From UBA10906 sp049296695 (GTDB lineage Bacteria > Pseudomonadota > Gammaproteobacteria > Methylococcales > Methylomonadaceae): a DNA stretch of 9,371 bases. The notes under the pieces are model-generated. The model did no database searches, was not told the origin of the DNA, and saw only the letters and a program-made list of their open reading frames with translations. The DNA lies in contig JBAQSX010000152.1 in NCBI GenBank assembly GCA_049296695.1, positions 1 to 9,371 on the forward strand. The letters are read 5' to 3'. A program made the position numbers and the translations under genes. Below, piece after piece: positions 1 to 6,536 of this stretch. The number at the start of each line of letters is the position of its first letter. Position 1 is the first letter of the stretch.

Positions 1-40
1 CTCCCGATAATGTTCAATTATTTATTAAAACGGTTAATTC

Positions 41-1432
41 ATGTTACTCGAACTGCATTTAGAAAACTTTAAATCATGGCAAAAGCTTGAGTTAAAATTA
101 GGACAAGTGACAGGATTATTTGGTACAAATAGTTCAGGTAAAAGTAGTATTTTGCAGTTTTTATTATTATTAAAACAAACCAAAGATGCTACTGATAGAG
201 GTTTAGTATTAGATTTAGGCGGACAAAATCAATTAATTAATTTAGGTTCATATAAAGATTTAATTTATCAGCATGATGATGAGTTGTCGTTGAAATGGTC
301 ATTGGATTGGAATGCAGAGAGCAAATTAAAAGAATTTTGTTACACATCTGTTACTGTTATTGTTAATAACAAAGAAATGAAAGTAAATTCGTTAAAGTAT
401 GAATTTAATAAAGAATATTTCTTTGAAATATCTATAGAAAATCTTGCAATCAATCAATATGAAGTTGAAATAGATTTACCTAATCCTCTTGAAAATTTTG
501 AAAATCTTTTACCACCTTTTAATTCATCCGAATTTTCAGATTTAATTTCTGAAGTTGTTAAAGAAACACCTCGACTATCAGAGAATTTCAGTACGTTGTT
601 ATCACCAATAAAAACACATTTGTTTCCAGATAAAATAAAAATAAAAGATGATGTACGATTTATTGAATTTGAATACGAAAAGTTAATAGATAAAATCCAT
701 TATCTAGCCCCTTTAAGAGAATATCCTCAACGTGAATATCAATGGTCGGGTGCAAGTCCTTCTCATGTCGGTTATCGTGGTGAAAGAACAATAGAGGCGA
801 TATTATCGGCAACTATTCGCAATGAAACCCGCATTATGCCCTATTCAAATGAAGCAAAACCCTTTCAAGAAATTATTGCTTATTGGTTAAAATATCTCGG
901 TTTAATTGAAGCGTTTTATGTTAAAGAAATAGCAGACGGTACGGGTTTATATCGCGCTATTGTTAAAATTAATAAACAAAGCCCAGAAACTTTTTTAACC
1001 GATGTCGGTTTTGGTGTGTCGCAAGTATTACCTGCTTTAGTATTACTGTATTATGTGCCTGAGGGTAGTATTATATTAATGGAACAACCCGAAATCCATT
1101 TACACCCTTCAGTACAAAGCGGTTTAGCCGATGTGATTTTATACGTTGCCAAACAGCGTAATTTACAAGTGATTGTAGAAAGTCATAGCGAACATTTATT
1201 AAGACGTTTACAAAGACGCATTGCCGAAGCGCAGTATTTAGTCGATGAATTAAAACTCTATTTTTGTCACAGTGAAAACGGCGCGTCACAATTATCGGAT
1301 TTAAAAATTAATCATTATGGCGAAATTGAAAATTGGCCTGCTAATTTCTTTGGTGATGAAATGGCAGAAATTGCCGCCACCCGTAAAGCCGCATTAAAAC
1401 GTAAAATACAGGAATCGGCTAATAATGCTTGA
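41..1432 (+). CDS. AAA/ABC-type ATPase, DUF3696 family (SMC/OLD-like)
   Basis: A 463-residue cytoplasmic P-loop ATPase built like RecF/SMC/OLD-type ABC ATPases. The N-terminus has the family pattern of an FKSW turn (residues 10-13) followed by Walker A GTNSSGKSS (28-36). A divergent, Lys/Glu-rich insert of about 150 residues follows. The C-terminal half carries an ABC-signature-like GFGVSQVLP (323-331), a Walker B strand ending in MEQPEIHLHP (347-356) and a switch histidine in VESHSEHLL (379-387). The end, HYGEIENWPANFFGDE (425-440), resembles the DUF3696 C-terminal module. Such ATPases usually act as sensors or regulators for a partner effector, and the overlapping PIN-like gene fits that role. 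There is no clear Shine-Dalgarno before the ATG. An open frame entering from the left edge and ending at 60-62 could be the tail of an upstream gene that couples translation. The ATPase assignment is firm; the defence role is inferred. Confidence 0.9.
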   Translation: MLLELHLENFKSWQKLELKLGQVTGLFGTNSSGKSSILQFLLLLKQTKDATDRGLVLDLGGQNQLINLGSYKDLIYQHDDELSLKWSLDWNAESKLKEFCYTSVTVIVNNKEMKVNSLKYEFNKEYFFEISIENLAINQYEVEIDLPNPLENFENLLPPFNSSEFSDLISEVVKETPRLSENFSTLLSPIKTHLFPDKIKIKDDVRFIEFEYEKLIDKIHYLAPLREYPQREYQWSGASPSHVGYRGERTIEAILSATIRNETRIMPYSNEAKPFQEIIAYWLKYLGLIEAFYVKEIADGTGLYRAIVKINKQSPETFLTDVGFGVSQVLPALVLLYYVPEGSIILMEQPEIHLHPSVQSGLADVILYVAKQRNLQVIVESHSEHLLRRLQRRIAEAQYLVDELKLYFCHSENGASQLSDLKINHYGEIENWPANFFGDEMAEIAATRKAALKRKIQESANNA

Positions 1433-1898
1433 TAAATTAGTGATTGATACTAATGTATTAATTGCGGCAAATGGCAGAAATACCCACGCCTGTTTTGCCT
1501 GTCAATTAGCGTGTATTGAATTATTAGAAGAATGTAAAAATTCATTGATTGCGCTGGATGATTTAGATTTAATCATGGATGAATATAAAGCCTATTGTAA
1601 TTATTCAGGACAACCCAATACAGGCGATATGTTTTTTAAATATCTGCATGATAATCAACACAGTGTTAATAACATTTATCGCATTACTATTACACCAATT
1701 GATGATGAGGCGCGGGGATTTTTAGAACTACCGATTAATACTGTTGATAAATCTGACCGTAAATTTGTCGCCACTGCATTAATAGCACCCGCCAGTATTA
1801 TGAATGCCACCGATAGCGATTGGGTAGAGCAGAAATTATTACTCGATAATTTAAACATTACAGTTAAACAATTATGTCCTGAACATAGTTGTAAATAA
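1425..1898 (+). CDS. PIN-like domain ribonuclease, partner of the DUF3696 ATPase
   Basis: A 157-residue protein with the layout of a PIN-domain metal-dependent nuclease. The first strand ends in VIDTNVLI with Asp8. A mid-domain acidic residue lies in MDEYK (Glu53). KSDRKFVATAL supplies Asp111, as in the helix that carries the third acid of VapC-like PINs, and NATDSDW supplies Asp130/Asp132. The active-site set therefore looks complete, so the enzyme is probably active on RNA or single-stranded nucleic acid. The start codon overlaps the ATPase stop by 8 nt, with a modest AGGA at 1410-1413, which implies coupled translation and fixed stoichiometry. It is not followed by a VapB-like antitoxin, so an ordinary VapBC module is unlikely; the ATPase may restrain or trigger the nuclease. 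It contains several cysteines (C23, C26, C30, C37 and others) but no convincing zinc-finger spacing. The fold call is good; target and role are unknown. Confidence 0.8.
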   Translation: MLDKLVIDTNVLIAANGRNTHACFACQLACIELLEECKNSLIALDDLDLIMDEYKAYCNYSGQPNTGDMFFKYLHDNQHSVNNIYRITITPIDDEARGFLELPINTVDKSDRKFVATALIAPASIMNATDSDWVEQKLLLDNLNITVKQLCPEHSCK

Positions 1899-1928
1899 TA
1901 AACTCACTTTTAACAACACGAGAGTATC

Positions 1929-2525
1929 ATGCTACATGAAATAATCAACTGGCTAGTCAATACCATAAGTGCGATGGGTTATAGCGGCTTATTTTTATTA
2001 ATGGCGATGGAAAGTTCTTTAATTCCAATTCCTAGTGAAATCATTATGCCGCCAGCGGGTTATTTAGTCCAGCAAGGTAAAATGAATATGGCGTTAGTGA
2101 TTATTAGCGGCACAGCGGGGAGCTTATTTGGCGCATATCTTAATTATTTTGCGGCGCGGCTTTTGGGTCGTCCTTTATTGATTAAATACGGTCATTATGT
2201 ATTGATTAATGAGCAACGTTTTTATCAAGTGGAACAGTTTTTTAAAAATCATGGTGAAATATCGACTTTTATCGGGCGATTATTACCTGTGATTCGACAT
2301 TTAATTTCTTTGCCTGCAGGTTTAGCGCAAATGAATCATTTAAAATTTTCTTTTTATACTTTATTAGGTTCATTTTTATGGGTGTCTGCTTTAACATGGT
2401 TGGGTTATTTTTTAGGAGCTGAGCAAGCGTTAATTCAACAATATGCGCATCAATTAGTTATGGGTATTATTATTTTTAGTGGCTTATTAATTGCAGTTTA
2501 TGTGCGTTGGGGACGTGGGCAATAA
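1929..2525 (+). CDS. DedA-family inner-membrane protein
   Basis: A 198-residue, multi-pass inner-membrane protein of the DedA/SNARE-associated (VTT domain) superfamily. Members act in membrane-lipid homeostasis and proton-dependent transport; some are undecaprenyl-phosphate or phospholipid translocases. Family signatures are visible: the acidic/proline motif MESSLIPIPSEIIMPPAGY (residues 27-45), a Gly-rich helix GTAGSLFGAYLNYFAARLLG (61-80), and FIGRLLPVIRHLISLPAG (114-131) with the paired arginines Arg117 and Arg123 known to matter in E. coli homologues. The length is typical of the family. The start follows a weak GAGAG (1920-1924), 30 nt after the PIN gene. It may be co-transcribed with that pair, but nothing in the protein suggests a shared function. 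No intrinsic terminator is seen right after the stop. Substrate cannot be told from sequence. Confidence 0.9.
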   Translation: MLHEIINWLVNTISAMGYSGLFLLMAMESSLIPIPSEIIMPPAGYLVQQGKMNMALVIISGTAGSLFGAYLNYFAARLLGRPLLIKYGHYVLINEQRFYQVEQFFKNHGEISTFIGRLLPVIRHLISLPAGLAQMNHLKFSFYTLLGSFLWVSALTWLGYFLGAEQALIQQYAHQLVMGIIIFSGLLIAVYVRWGRGQ

Positions 2526-2585
2526 ATGCCACTGACTTTTCAAAATCATTTAATTACTATTTAAAATTGCACAAAGTTTATCAAT

Positions 2586-2653
2586 GTAGGGGCAAATCAT
2601 ATTTGCCCTTAATAACAAGCCGTTGTGCAAGGGCGAATATGATTCGCCCCTAC
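2586..2653. repeat. Double-palindrome interspersed repeat, copy type 1
   Basis: Two 25-nt arms in inverted orientation, 2586-2610 and 2629-2653, match at 23 of 25 positions across an 18-nt spacer. The outer ends are GTAGGGGC and GCCCCTAC. Each arm is also a small perfect hairpin of its own: GGGCAAAT-CAT-ATTTGCCC on the left and GGGCGAAT-ATG-ATTCGCCC on the right. The only two differences between arms change an A-T pair to a G-C pair inside those small hairpins. No transposase and no target-site duplication are visible. From memory, GGGCGAAT/ATTCGCCC-type dispersed palindromes occur in many bacterial genomes, so this is best called a MITE- or REP-like element; I could not check copy number. 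Confidence 0.75.
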
Positions 2654-2776
2654 GATTACACTTATTTTTAGTTGTAAAAATCCTGTAGGGTATTAAAAAT
2701 CCACTAAACCTTAGGACGTTTAAACCTAGAATTGAATGCCAAACAAAATAATAATTTATTAAAATTTACAGCCATA

Positions 2777-2803
2777 ATTAGGTTATATAACCTAATATAA
2801 CCT
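2777..2803. promoter_or_regulatory. Perfect 20-bp palindrome with extra half-site, operator-like
   Basis: Positions 2777-2796 read as a perfect palindrome centred on ATTAGGTTAT/ATAACCTAAT. The half-site ATAACCT (2787-2793) is repeated exactly 10 bp later (2797-2803), one helical turn on the same DNA face. This arrangement fits a dimeric regulator site with an adjoining half-site. It lies 271 bp upstream of the TSP3-repeat gene, which is far for a classical operator. The region is AT-rich, so short palindromes arise by chance. No regulator family can be named. Confidence 0.3.
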
Positions 2804-2960
2804 GTCATATCACACAATTTTTCTTTATCAATTAATTAACTCATTAAAAACAAAGTTAATTCTTTATGGTGTAGTTATTGCTTTTTGAGGTTATCCATTA
2901 CGACTGGATAATCCAAGGTTAATAATCATTAAATACAGTGGTTTCATATCAAAGTGACAT

Positions 2961-2995
2961 AACGACTGCCAGTCCTTTAAGGACTGGCAGTCGTT
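2961..2995. repeat. ACGACTGC-type hairpin repeat, copy A (may also terminate transcription)
   Basis: A perfect 16-bp stem with a TTA loop: left arm 2961-2976, right arm 2980-2995, starting AACGACTGCC and ending GGCAGTCGTT. A short T run (2994-2998) follows, so on the + strand it could act as an intrinsic terminator, but it sits 436 bp after dedA. A near-identical hairpin lies at 6724-6757, which argues for a repeat family. Compared with that copy, one stem pair is C-G (2970/2986) instead of T-A. Both copies precede a + strand gene by less than 80 bp. Confidence 0.75.
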
Positions 2996-3024
2996 TTTAC
3001 GCGCTATATTGAATTGAAAAACAG

Positions 3025-3030
3025 TATAAT
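3025..3030 (+). promoter_or_regulatory. Possible -10 box upstream of the TSP3-repeat gene
   Basis: A consensus TATAAT lies 43 bp before the ATG at 3074 and just after hairpin copy A. No good -35 hexamer is found 16-18 bp upstream and there is no extended TGn, so it would need an activator or is fortuitous in AT-rich DNA. Confidence 0.25.
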
Positions 3031-3073
3031 GATTATTAATATATCAGCTTCATTCAATAACTAAACAGATACT

Positions 3074-4618
3074 ATGAAATATAAAAAAATAGTCCTCGCT
3101 ATCACATTACTCAGTGGTATTTTTTCAATTACCGCACAAGCCAATTCAAGCGTAGTCACGGGTACATTACATTATCAAACCCTAGGTGGCAGTATTGATT
3201 ATTGGCGCATTCATGTAGAAACCGCAGGCACAGTCAATATTGATATGCGTGCTTATGAAGGTTTGGGCGATACCCCCGCTGACGGCACACAAGATTTAAA
3301 TAATGATGGTGAAATTACTTATCTCGACCCCGATACCATGTTATTTAATGATGACGGTCATTTAGATATAGCAGATAGAATTATTCGCTGTGATGACCAA
3401 GGCAAAGGTGTAACTGACGGCTGTGGGGATTTAAATTCAGGAATTAATGATGGTTCTATTCATAAACGCGACCCCTTTTTTAGTAAATACTTAGCCGCTG
3501 GGGATTACATTTATGTGGTATCGGATTATTTACTGAGTAATAACGAAGTATTATCGGGCTTTAATATTGCCGATACAATACGCAATAATGGCGACCACGG
3601 TGATTATCAATTAACCGTCAGTTCTAATGATGCCGTTATTCAAATAATCGCAGCCCCTCAAGTAGTATTGGATTTGGATAATGATAATGATGGGGTATTA
3701 AATTCTGTTGATACTGACGATGATAATGACGGTATTACCGATAAAGACGATGTTGATGACGATAATGACGGTATTGTCGATAGTTTAGATTTTGACGATG
3801 ATAATGACGGTATTATTGATAATAAAGACCGTGAAGATAATGACGGTGATAATGATGGTATTGTTGACGCAGTAGATACTGACGATGATAATGACGGCAC
3901 ACTCGATACCTTAGATGATGATGATGATAACGATCACATTATTGATGCAAACGATTATCAAGATAATGATAACGATAATGACGGTATTGAAAACGGCAAA
4001 GACAAAGACAGCGATAATGACCACATAAGTAATGCCAAAGATACCGATGATAATAATAACGGTATTGCCGATATTGCAGAAACCTTAGACGGTTTTGATG
4101 ATGATAATGATAGTATTGCCGATAATATCGACCTTGATGCCGATAATGATGGCGTAGTTAATGCATTAGATTTTGACGATGATAATGATGGTATTAATGA
4201 CGATAAAGATATTGATGATGATAACGATGGCATTGTCGATAAAAAAGACTTTGATGATGATAATGACGGTATTGCCGATAAAGACGATAAAGCCAATCAA
4301 GATAATGACAACGATGGTATATTAGCGTCTATTGACAGCGATGATGATAATGACGGCATTACTGACGATTTAGATAGTGATGATGATAATGACGGTATTT
4401 TAGATGCTGATGAAATCGTTGTATTAGATGCCGATGAAGACGGTATTGCCGATAGTTTAGATACTGACAGTGATAACGATGGTTTGATTGATTTGAGCGA
4501 TACCGACAGCGATAATGATGGTATTTTAGACGATGCTGACACCGATAAAGATAATGATGGTGTTATTAATAAAAGAGATAAAGACAATAATAATGATGGC
4601 ATTATTGATAATGCTTAG
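3074..4618 (+). CDS. Secreted, Asp-rich thrombospondin type 3 repeat protein
   Basis: A 514-residue exported protein. Residues 1-23 form a Sec signal peptide: Lys-rich start, hydrophobic core, and ITAQA before a likely cleavage ahead of Asn24. Residues 25-190 form a beta-rich domain with an EF-hand-like loop DLNNDGEITYLDPD and two nearby cysteines (near residues 102 and 115) that could form a disulfide. It vaguely resembles pre-peptidase C-terminal-like domains. From residue 200 to the end run about 23 units of roughly 13 residues with consensus DDDNDGIxDxxD, the calcium-binding TSP3 repeat. The mature protein is extremely acidic and should fold as a rod only with Ca2+. No OmpA-like, TonB, LPXTG or RTX-type C-terminal module follows the repeats, so anchoring is unclear; it may be released or periplasmic. 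No clear Shine-Dalgarno precedes the start, which is set by the signal peptide. The strong hairpin at 4662-4698 makes it probably monocistronic. Exact function is unknown; adhesion or matrix roles are guesses. Confidence 0.88.
   Translation: MKYKKIVLAITLLSGIFSITAQANSSVVTGTLHYQTLGGSIDYWRIHVETAGTVNIDMRAYEGLGDTPADGTQDLNNDGEITYLDPDTMLFNDDGHLDIADRIIRCDDQGKGVTDGCGDLNSGINDGSIHKRDPFFSKYLAAGDYIYVVSDYLLSNNEVLSGFNIADTIRNNGDHGDYQLTVSSNDAVIQIIAAPQVVLDLDNDNDGVLNSVDTDDDNDGITDKDDVDDDNDGIVDSLDFDDDNDGIIDNKDREDNDGDNDGIVDAVDTDDDNDGTLDTLDDDDDNDHIIDANDYQDNDNDNDGIENGKDKDSDNDHISNAKDTDDNNNGIADIAETLDGFDDDNDSIADNIDLDADNDGVVNALDFDDDNDGINDDKDIDDDNDGIVDKKDFDDDNDGIADKDDKANQDNDNDGILASIDSDDDNDGITDDLDSDDDNDGILDADEIVVLDADEDGIADSLDTDSDNDGLIDLSDTDSDNDGILDDADTDKDNDGVINKRDKDNNNDGIIDNA
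3671..4615 (+). repeat. Tandem coding repeat array (about 23 TSP3 units)
   Basis: The 3' two-thirds of the gene is a tandem array with a basic unit near 39 nt built around GATGATAATGACGGTATT-like cores. Unit length varies in a few places (for example around 4300-4320 and 4414-4430), and three units have His or Ser in place of the usual Gly (DNDH, DNDH, DNDS). Synonymous variation between units (GAT/GAC, AAT/AAC) shows the array is not a very recent expansion. The array can still misalign in short-read assembly, so the unit count in this sequence may differ from the real locus. Confidence 0.85.
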
Positions 4619-4661
4619 TTAATTATTAGTGCTTTATTTAAGCAAATTAGCTTAAAACTAT

Positions 4662-4698
4662 AAAGGCGGTTGTACTGATAAGTACAACCGCCTTTTTT
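4662..4698 (+). terminator. Rho-independent terminator after the TSP3-repeat gene
   Basis: A perfect 15-bp stem with a GATA loop: left arm 4662-4676 and right arm 4681-4695, with a GC-rich base GGCGG/CCGCC, followed by a run of six T (4693-4698). It begins 44 nt after the stop codon at 4618. It separates this gene from the RTX gene, which then needs its own promoter. Confidence 0.9.
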
Positions 4699-4721
4699 AT
4701 GATTAAAAACTAAGAGTACGC

Positions 4722-4727
4722 TATAAT
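4722..4727 (+). promoter_or_regulatory. Possible -10 box for the LVIVD/RTX gene
   Basis: TATAAT lies 24 nt after the terminator T-run and 45 bp before the ATG at 4772. The upstream -35 region is poor (best candidate TTATGA, 4697-4702, with a long 19-bp spacer). A promoter is expected here because of the preceding terminator, but this exact site is weakly supported. Confidence 0.3.
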
Positions 4728-4771
4728 TAATCCTCTACAAGCTCCCCCCTTAATCCCAACTGGAGAACGCC

Positions 4772-6493
4772 ATGACCACCCAAGTAGGCCATTTTCAACT
4801 CAATAACGGTTTATATACCGCTTTTTTTAATACCATAGTTAGCAATAATATTGCTTTTATTACCGCTTATAGCGGCTCGGTTGAATCCATTTATTTAGTC
4901 GATGTCAGCAATCCCGCCACACCGAATTTACTCGGTCATTATAGTGATGTTTATTATTACAATGACATGGTGGTGCAGAATTCAACTTTATTAGTCACCG
5001 ATGGTGGTTTTTTATTAAATTTTGACATTAGTAATCCCGCGCAAATTAGTGTATCGAGTAGTTTTAAAACTGATTATTTTAGCAATGCTTTAGTAATTAA
5101 TAATAATACTGCCTATATTGGCACAGCGACTGGCTTACAAATTTTAGATATAACAGATGCCAGCCAACCTAAACCTTTAGGGCATTATGCCAAAGCAGGT
5201 TGGGTTGATGATATTAAAATCATCGGCAATAAAGCCTATTTAACTACCACGGGTGGCTTGGATATTTTAAATATTAAAAATCCTGCAAAGCCGCATTTAT
5301 TAAGTCATTATGATTTGTCTTTAGATACCAGTGGCAAAGATAATATCGCCATTAAAGGGCAGGTTGCTTATATAACAAGTTTTCATGGTATTAAAGCCAT
5401 TGATATAAGTGATGCAAGCCAGCCGCAATTATTGGGGAGTTATGGTGAAAATACCTATACTTATTTTAATGCAATTACTGTGCAAAATAATATCGCTTAT
5501 GTCGCCGCGCGTGATAAAGGCGTTTATTTAATTGATATAAGTCAGCCGCAAGCGATGAAATTAGTCGCTGTTTATGATACTGTCGATGCTTTAAGAATTA
5601 CCATTGTTAATGGTTTGAGTTATATCACCGATAATCAAGGCGGTTTGCAAATATTACAAATAACTGAGCCGACTAAGCATAATGATAGTATTAGCGGCAT
5701 TGATGGCAATCAATATACAGGGACGGGCGGTTTGAGTGGTAATGACCAATTATGGGGTTTGGCTGGTAATGATACGTTAGAGGGTTTAGCAGGTAATGAT
5801 ACTTTAGACGGTGGCACGGGCGCGGATGTATTAATTGGAGGTTTGGGTAGTGATGTGTATATTGTTGATAATTACCAAGATACCATTATTGAAGCTAAAA
5901 CGACTTTAGTTTATGAAATTAATACCGTGCAATCTGCTATTACTTGGACATTAGCTGATAATTTACAAAACTTAGTATTAACCGCACATAAAAATATTAA
6001 TGGCTTTGGTAATGCAGAGAATAATTCATTAACAGGTAATTCGGGTAATAATCAATTAATGGCGGGTGCGGGTGATGATTATTTAATGGGCGGTGGCGGT
6101 AATGATACTTTAAGCGGTGAATTAGGTAATGATACTGTGCGCGGTGGTTTTGGTAGTGATTCATTAATGGGCGGCAGTGGCGCGGATACATTTAAATATA
6201 ACCGTGTTAATGAGTCTAGCGGTGAAAAAACTGATATTATTGTTGATTTTAATGCTAGCGAAGGCGATAAAATCGATGTGCATAGTGTTGATACCAATTT
6301 TGATTATTATGGTAATCAAGATTTTATCTATATTGGTTCTGCTGATTTTGATAGCACTAATGCCCAAGGACAATTGCGTTTTGACCCAATGACGCAAACG
6401 ATTTATGGCAGTATTAATACTGATAGTAATGCCGAGTTAGTGATTCATCTCAGTGGCGTTAATCAATTACAAGCCAGTGATTTTATTTTGTAG
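4772..6493 (+). CDS. LVIVD-repeat and RTX calcium-binding protein, probable type I secretion substrate
   Basis: A 573-residue protein in two parts. Residues about 25-300 hold about six LVIVD-type repeats of roughly 42 residues, with strands such as IYLVDVSNPATPNLLGHY, LQILDITDASQPKPLGHY and IKAIDISDASQPQLLGSY, expected to form a beta-propeller-like domain. Residues about 323-365 and 420-475 carry RTX nonapeptides (GNDTLEGLA, GNDTLDGGT, GGNDTLSGE, GSDSLMGGS), which bind Ca2+ and fold after export. Between them is the NLQNLVLTAHKNINGFGNA linker common in haemolysin-type proteins. The last 100 residues (ADTFKYNRVN through VDFNASEGDKIDV to DFIL) match the C-terminal domain of serralysin-like RTX proteins, an uncleaved type I secretion signal. 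There is no N-terminal signal peptide, in agreement. A good Shine-Dalgarno, TGGAGA at 4761-4766, supports the start. No protease HExxH motif is seen, so it is not a serralysin. No ABC exporter genes lie in the window. It could be an adhesin, S-layer-like or matrix protein. Confidence 0.88.
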   Translation: MTTQVGHFQLNNGLYTAFFNTIVSNNIAFITAYSGSVESIYLVDVSNPATPNLLGHYSDVYYYNDMVVQNSTLLVTDGGFLLNFDISNPAQISVSSSFKTDYFSNALVINNNTAYIGTATGLQILDITDASQPKPLGHYAKAGWVDDIKIIGNKAYLTTTGGLDILNIKNPAKPHLLSHYDLSLDTSGKDNIAIKGQVAYITSFHGIKAIDISDASQPQLLGSYGENTYTYFNAITVQNNIAYVAARDKGVYLIDISQPQAMKLVAVYDTVDALRITIVNGLSYITDNQGGLQILQITEPTKHNDSISGIDGNQYTGTGGLSGNDQLWGLAGNDTLEGLAGNDTLDGGTGADVLIGGLGSDVYIVDNYQDTIIEAKTTLVYEINTVQSAITWTLADNLQNLVLTAHKNINGFGNAENNSLTGNSGNNQLMAGAGDDYLMGGGGNDTLSGELGNDTVRGGFGSDSLMGGSGADTFKYNRVNESSGEKTDIIVDFNASEGDKIDVHSVDTNFDYYGNQDFIYIGSADFDSTNAQGQLRFDPMTQTIYGSINTDSNAELVIHLSGVNQLQASDFIL

Positions 6494-6536
6494 TGATTGA
6501 TTGGCTAGTCCTGCATTGGAAATATTAATTATTAAA

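Larger units (their letters stand above)
2526..3073. other. Gene-free intergenic stretch rich in palindromes
   Basis: This 548-bp AT-rich gap has no frame I consider coding on either strand. It contains a two-armed palindromic repeat (2586-2653), a perfect 20-bp palindrome with an extra half-site (2777-2803), a small inverted repeat TTATCCA/TGGATAA (2891-2897 and 2905-2911), a 16-bp-stem hairpin (2961-2995) flanked by 12-bp inverted repeats, and a consensus -10-like TATAAT (3025-3030) before the next gene. The density of palindromes suggests a site of accumulation of small non-coding repeats and possibly regulatory input to the TSP3-repeat gene. Confidence 0.7.

Noticed and set aside
3..62. 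Open frame from the left edge ending at a TAG (60-62), overlapping the ATPase start
   Set aside because: It could be the C-terminal tail of an upstream gene (reads PDNVQLFIKTVNS and onward) but only about 19 residues are visible, too little to call.
1425..1898. Classical VapC toxin of a VapBC toxin-antitoxin pair
   Set aside because: No small antitoxin gene lies next to it; the overlapping upstream gene is a large ATPase.
2961..2998. Terminator of dedA
   Set aside because: It has a short T run but sits 436 bp past the dedA stop, and its sister copy has no T run, so repeat-family membership is the better explanation.
3658..4602. Three long Ser/Leu-rich open frames on the minus strand across the TSP3 repeat array
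   Set aside because: They are reverse-frame shadows of the Asp-rich GATGATAATGAC repeats; the + strand frame has a signal peptide and a known repeat family.
3671..4615. CRISPR-like array
   Set aside because: The repeats are in-frame coding units of about 39 nt with no unique spacers between them; the encoded TSP3 motif explains them.
5997..6397. Several short open frames on both strands inside the RTX region
   Set aside because: They arise from the repetitive GGTAATGAT coding sequence; their proteins are low-complexity and overlap a clear RTX gene.
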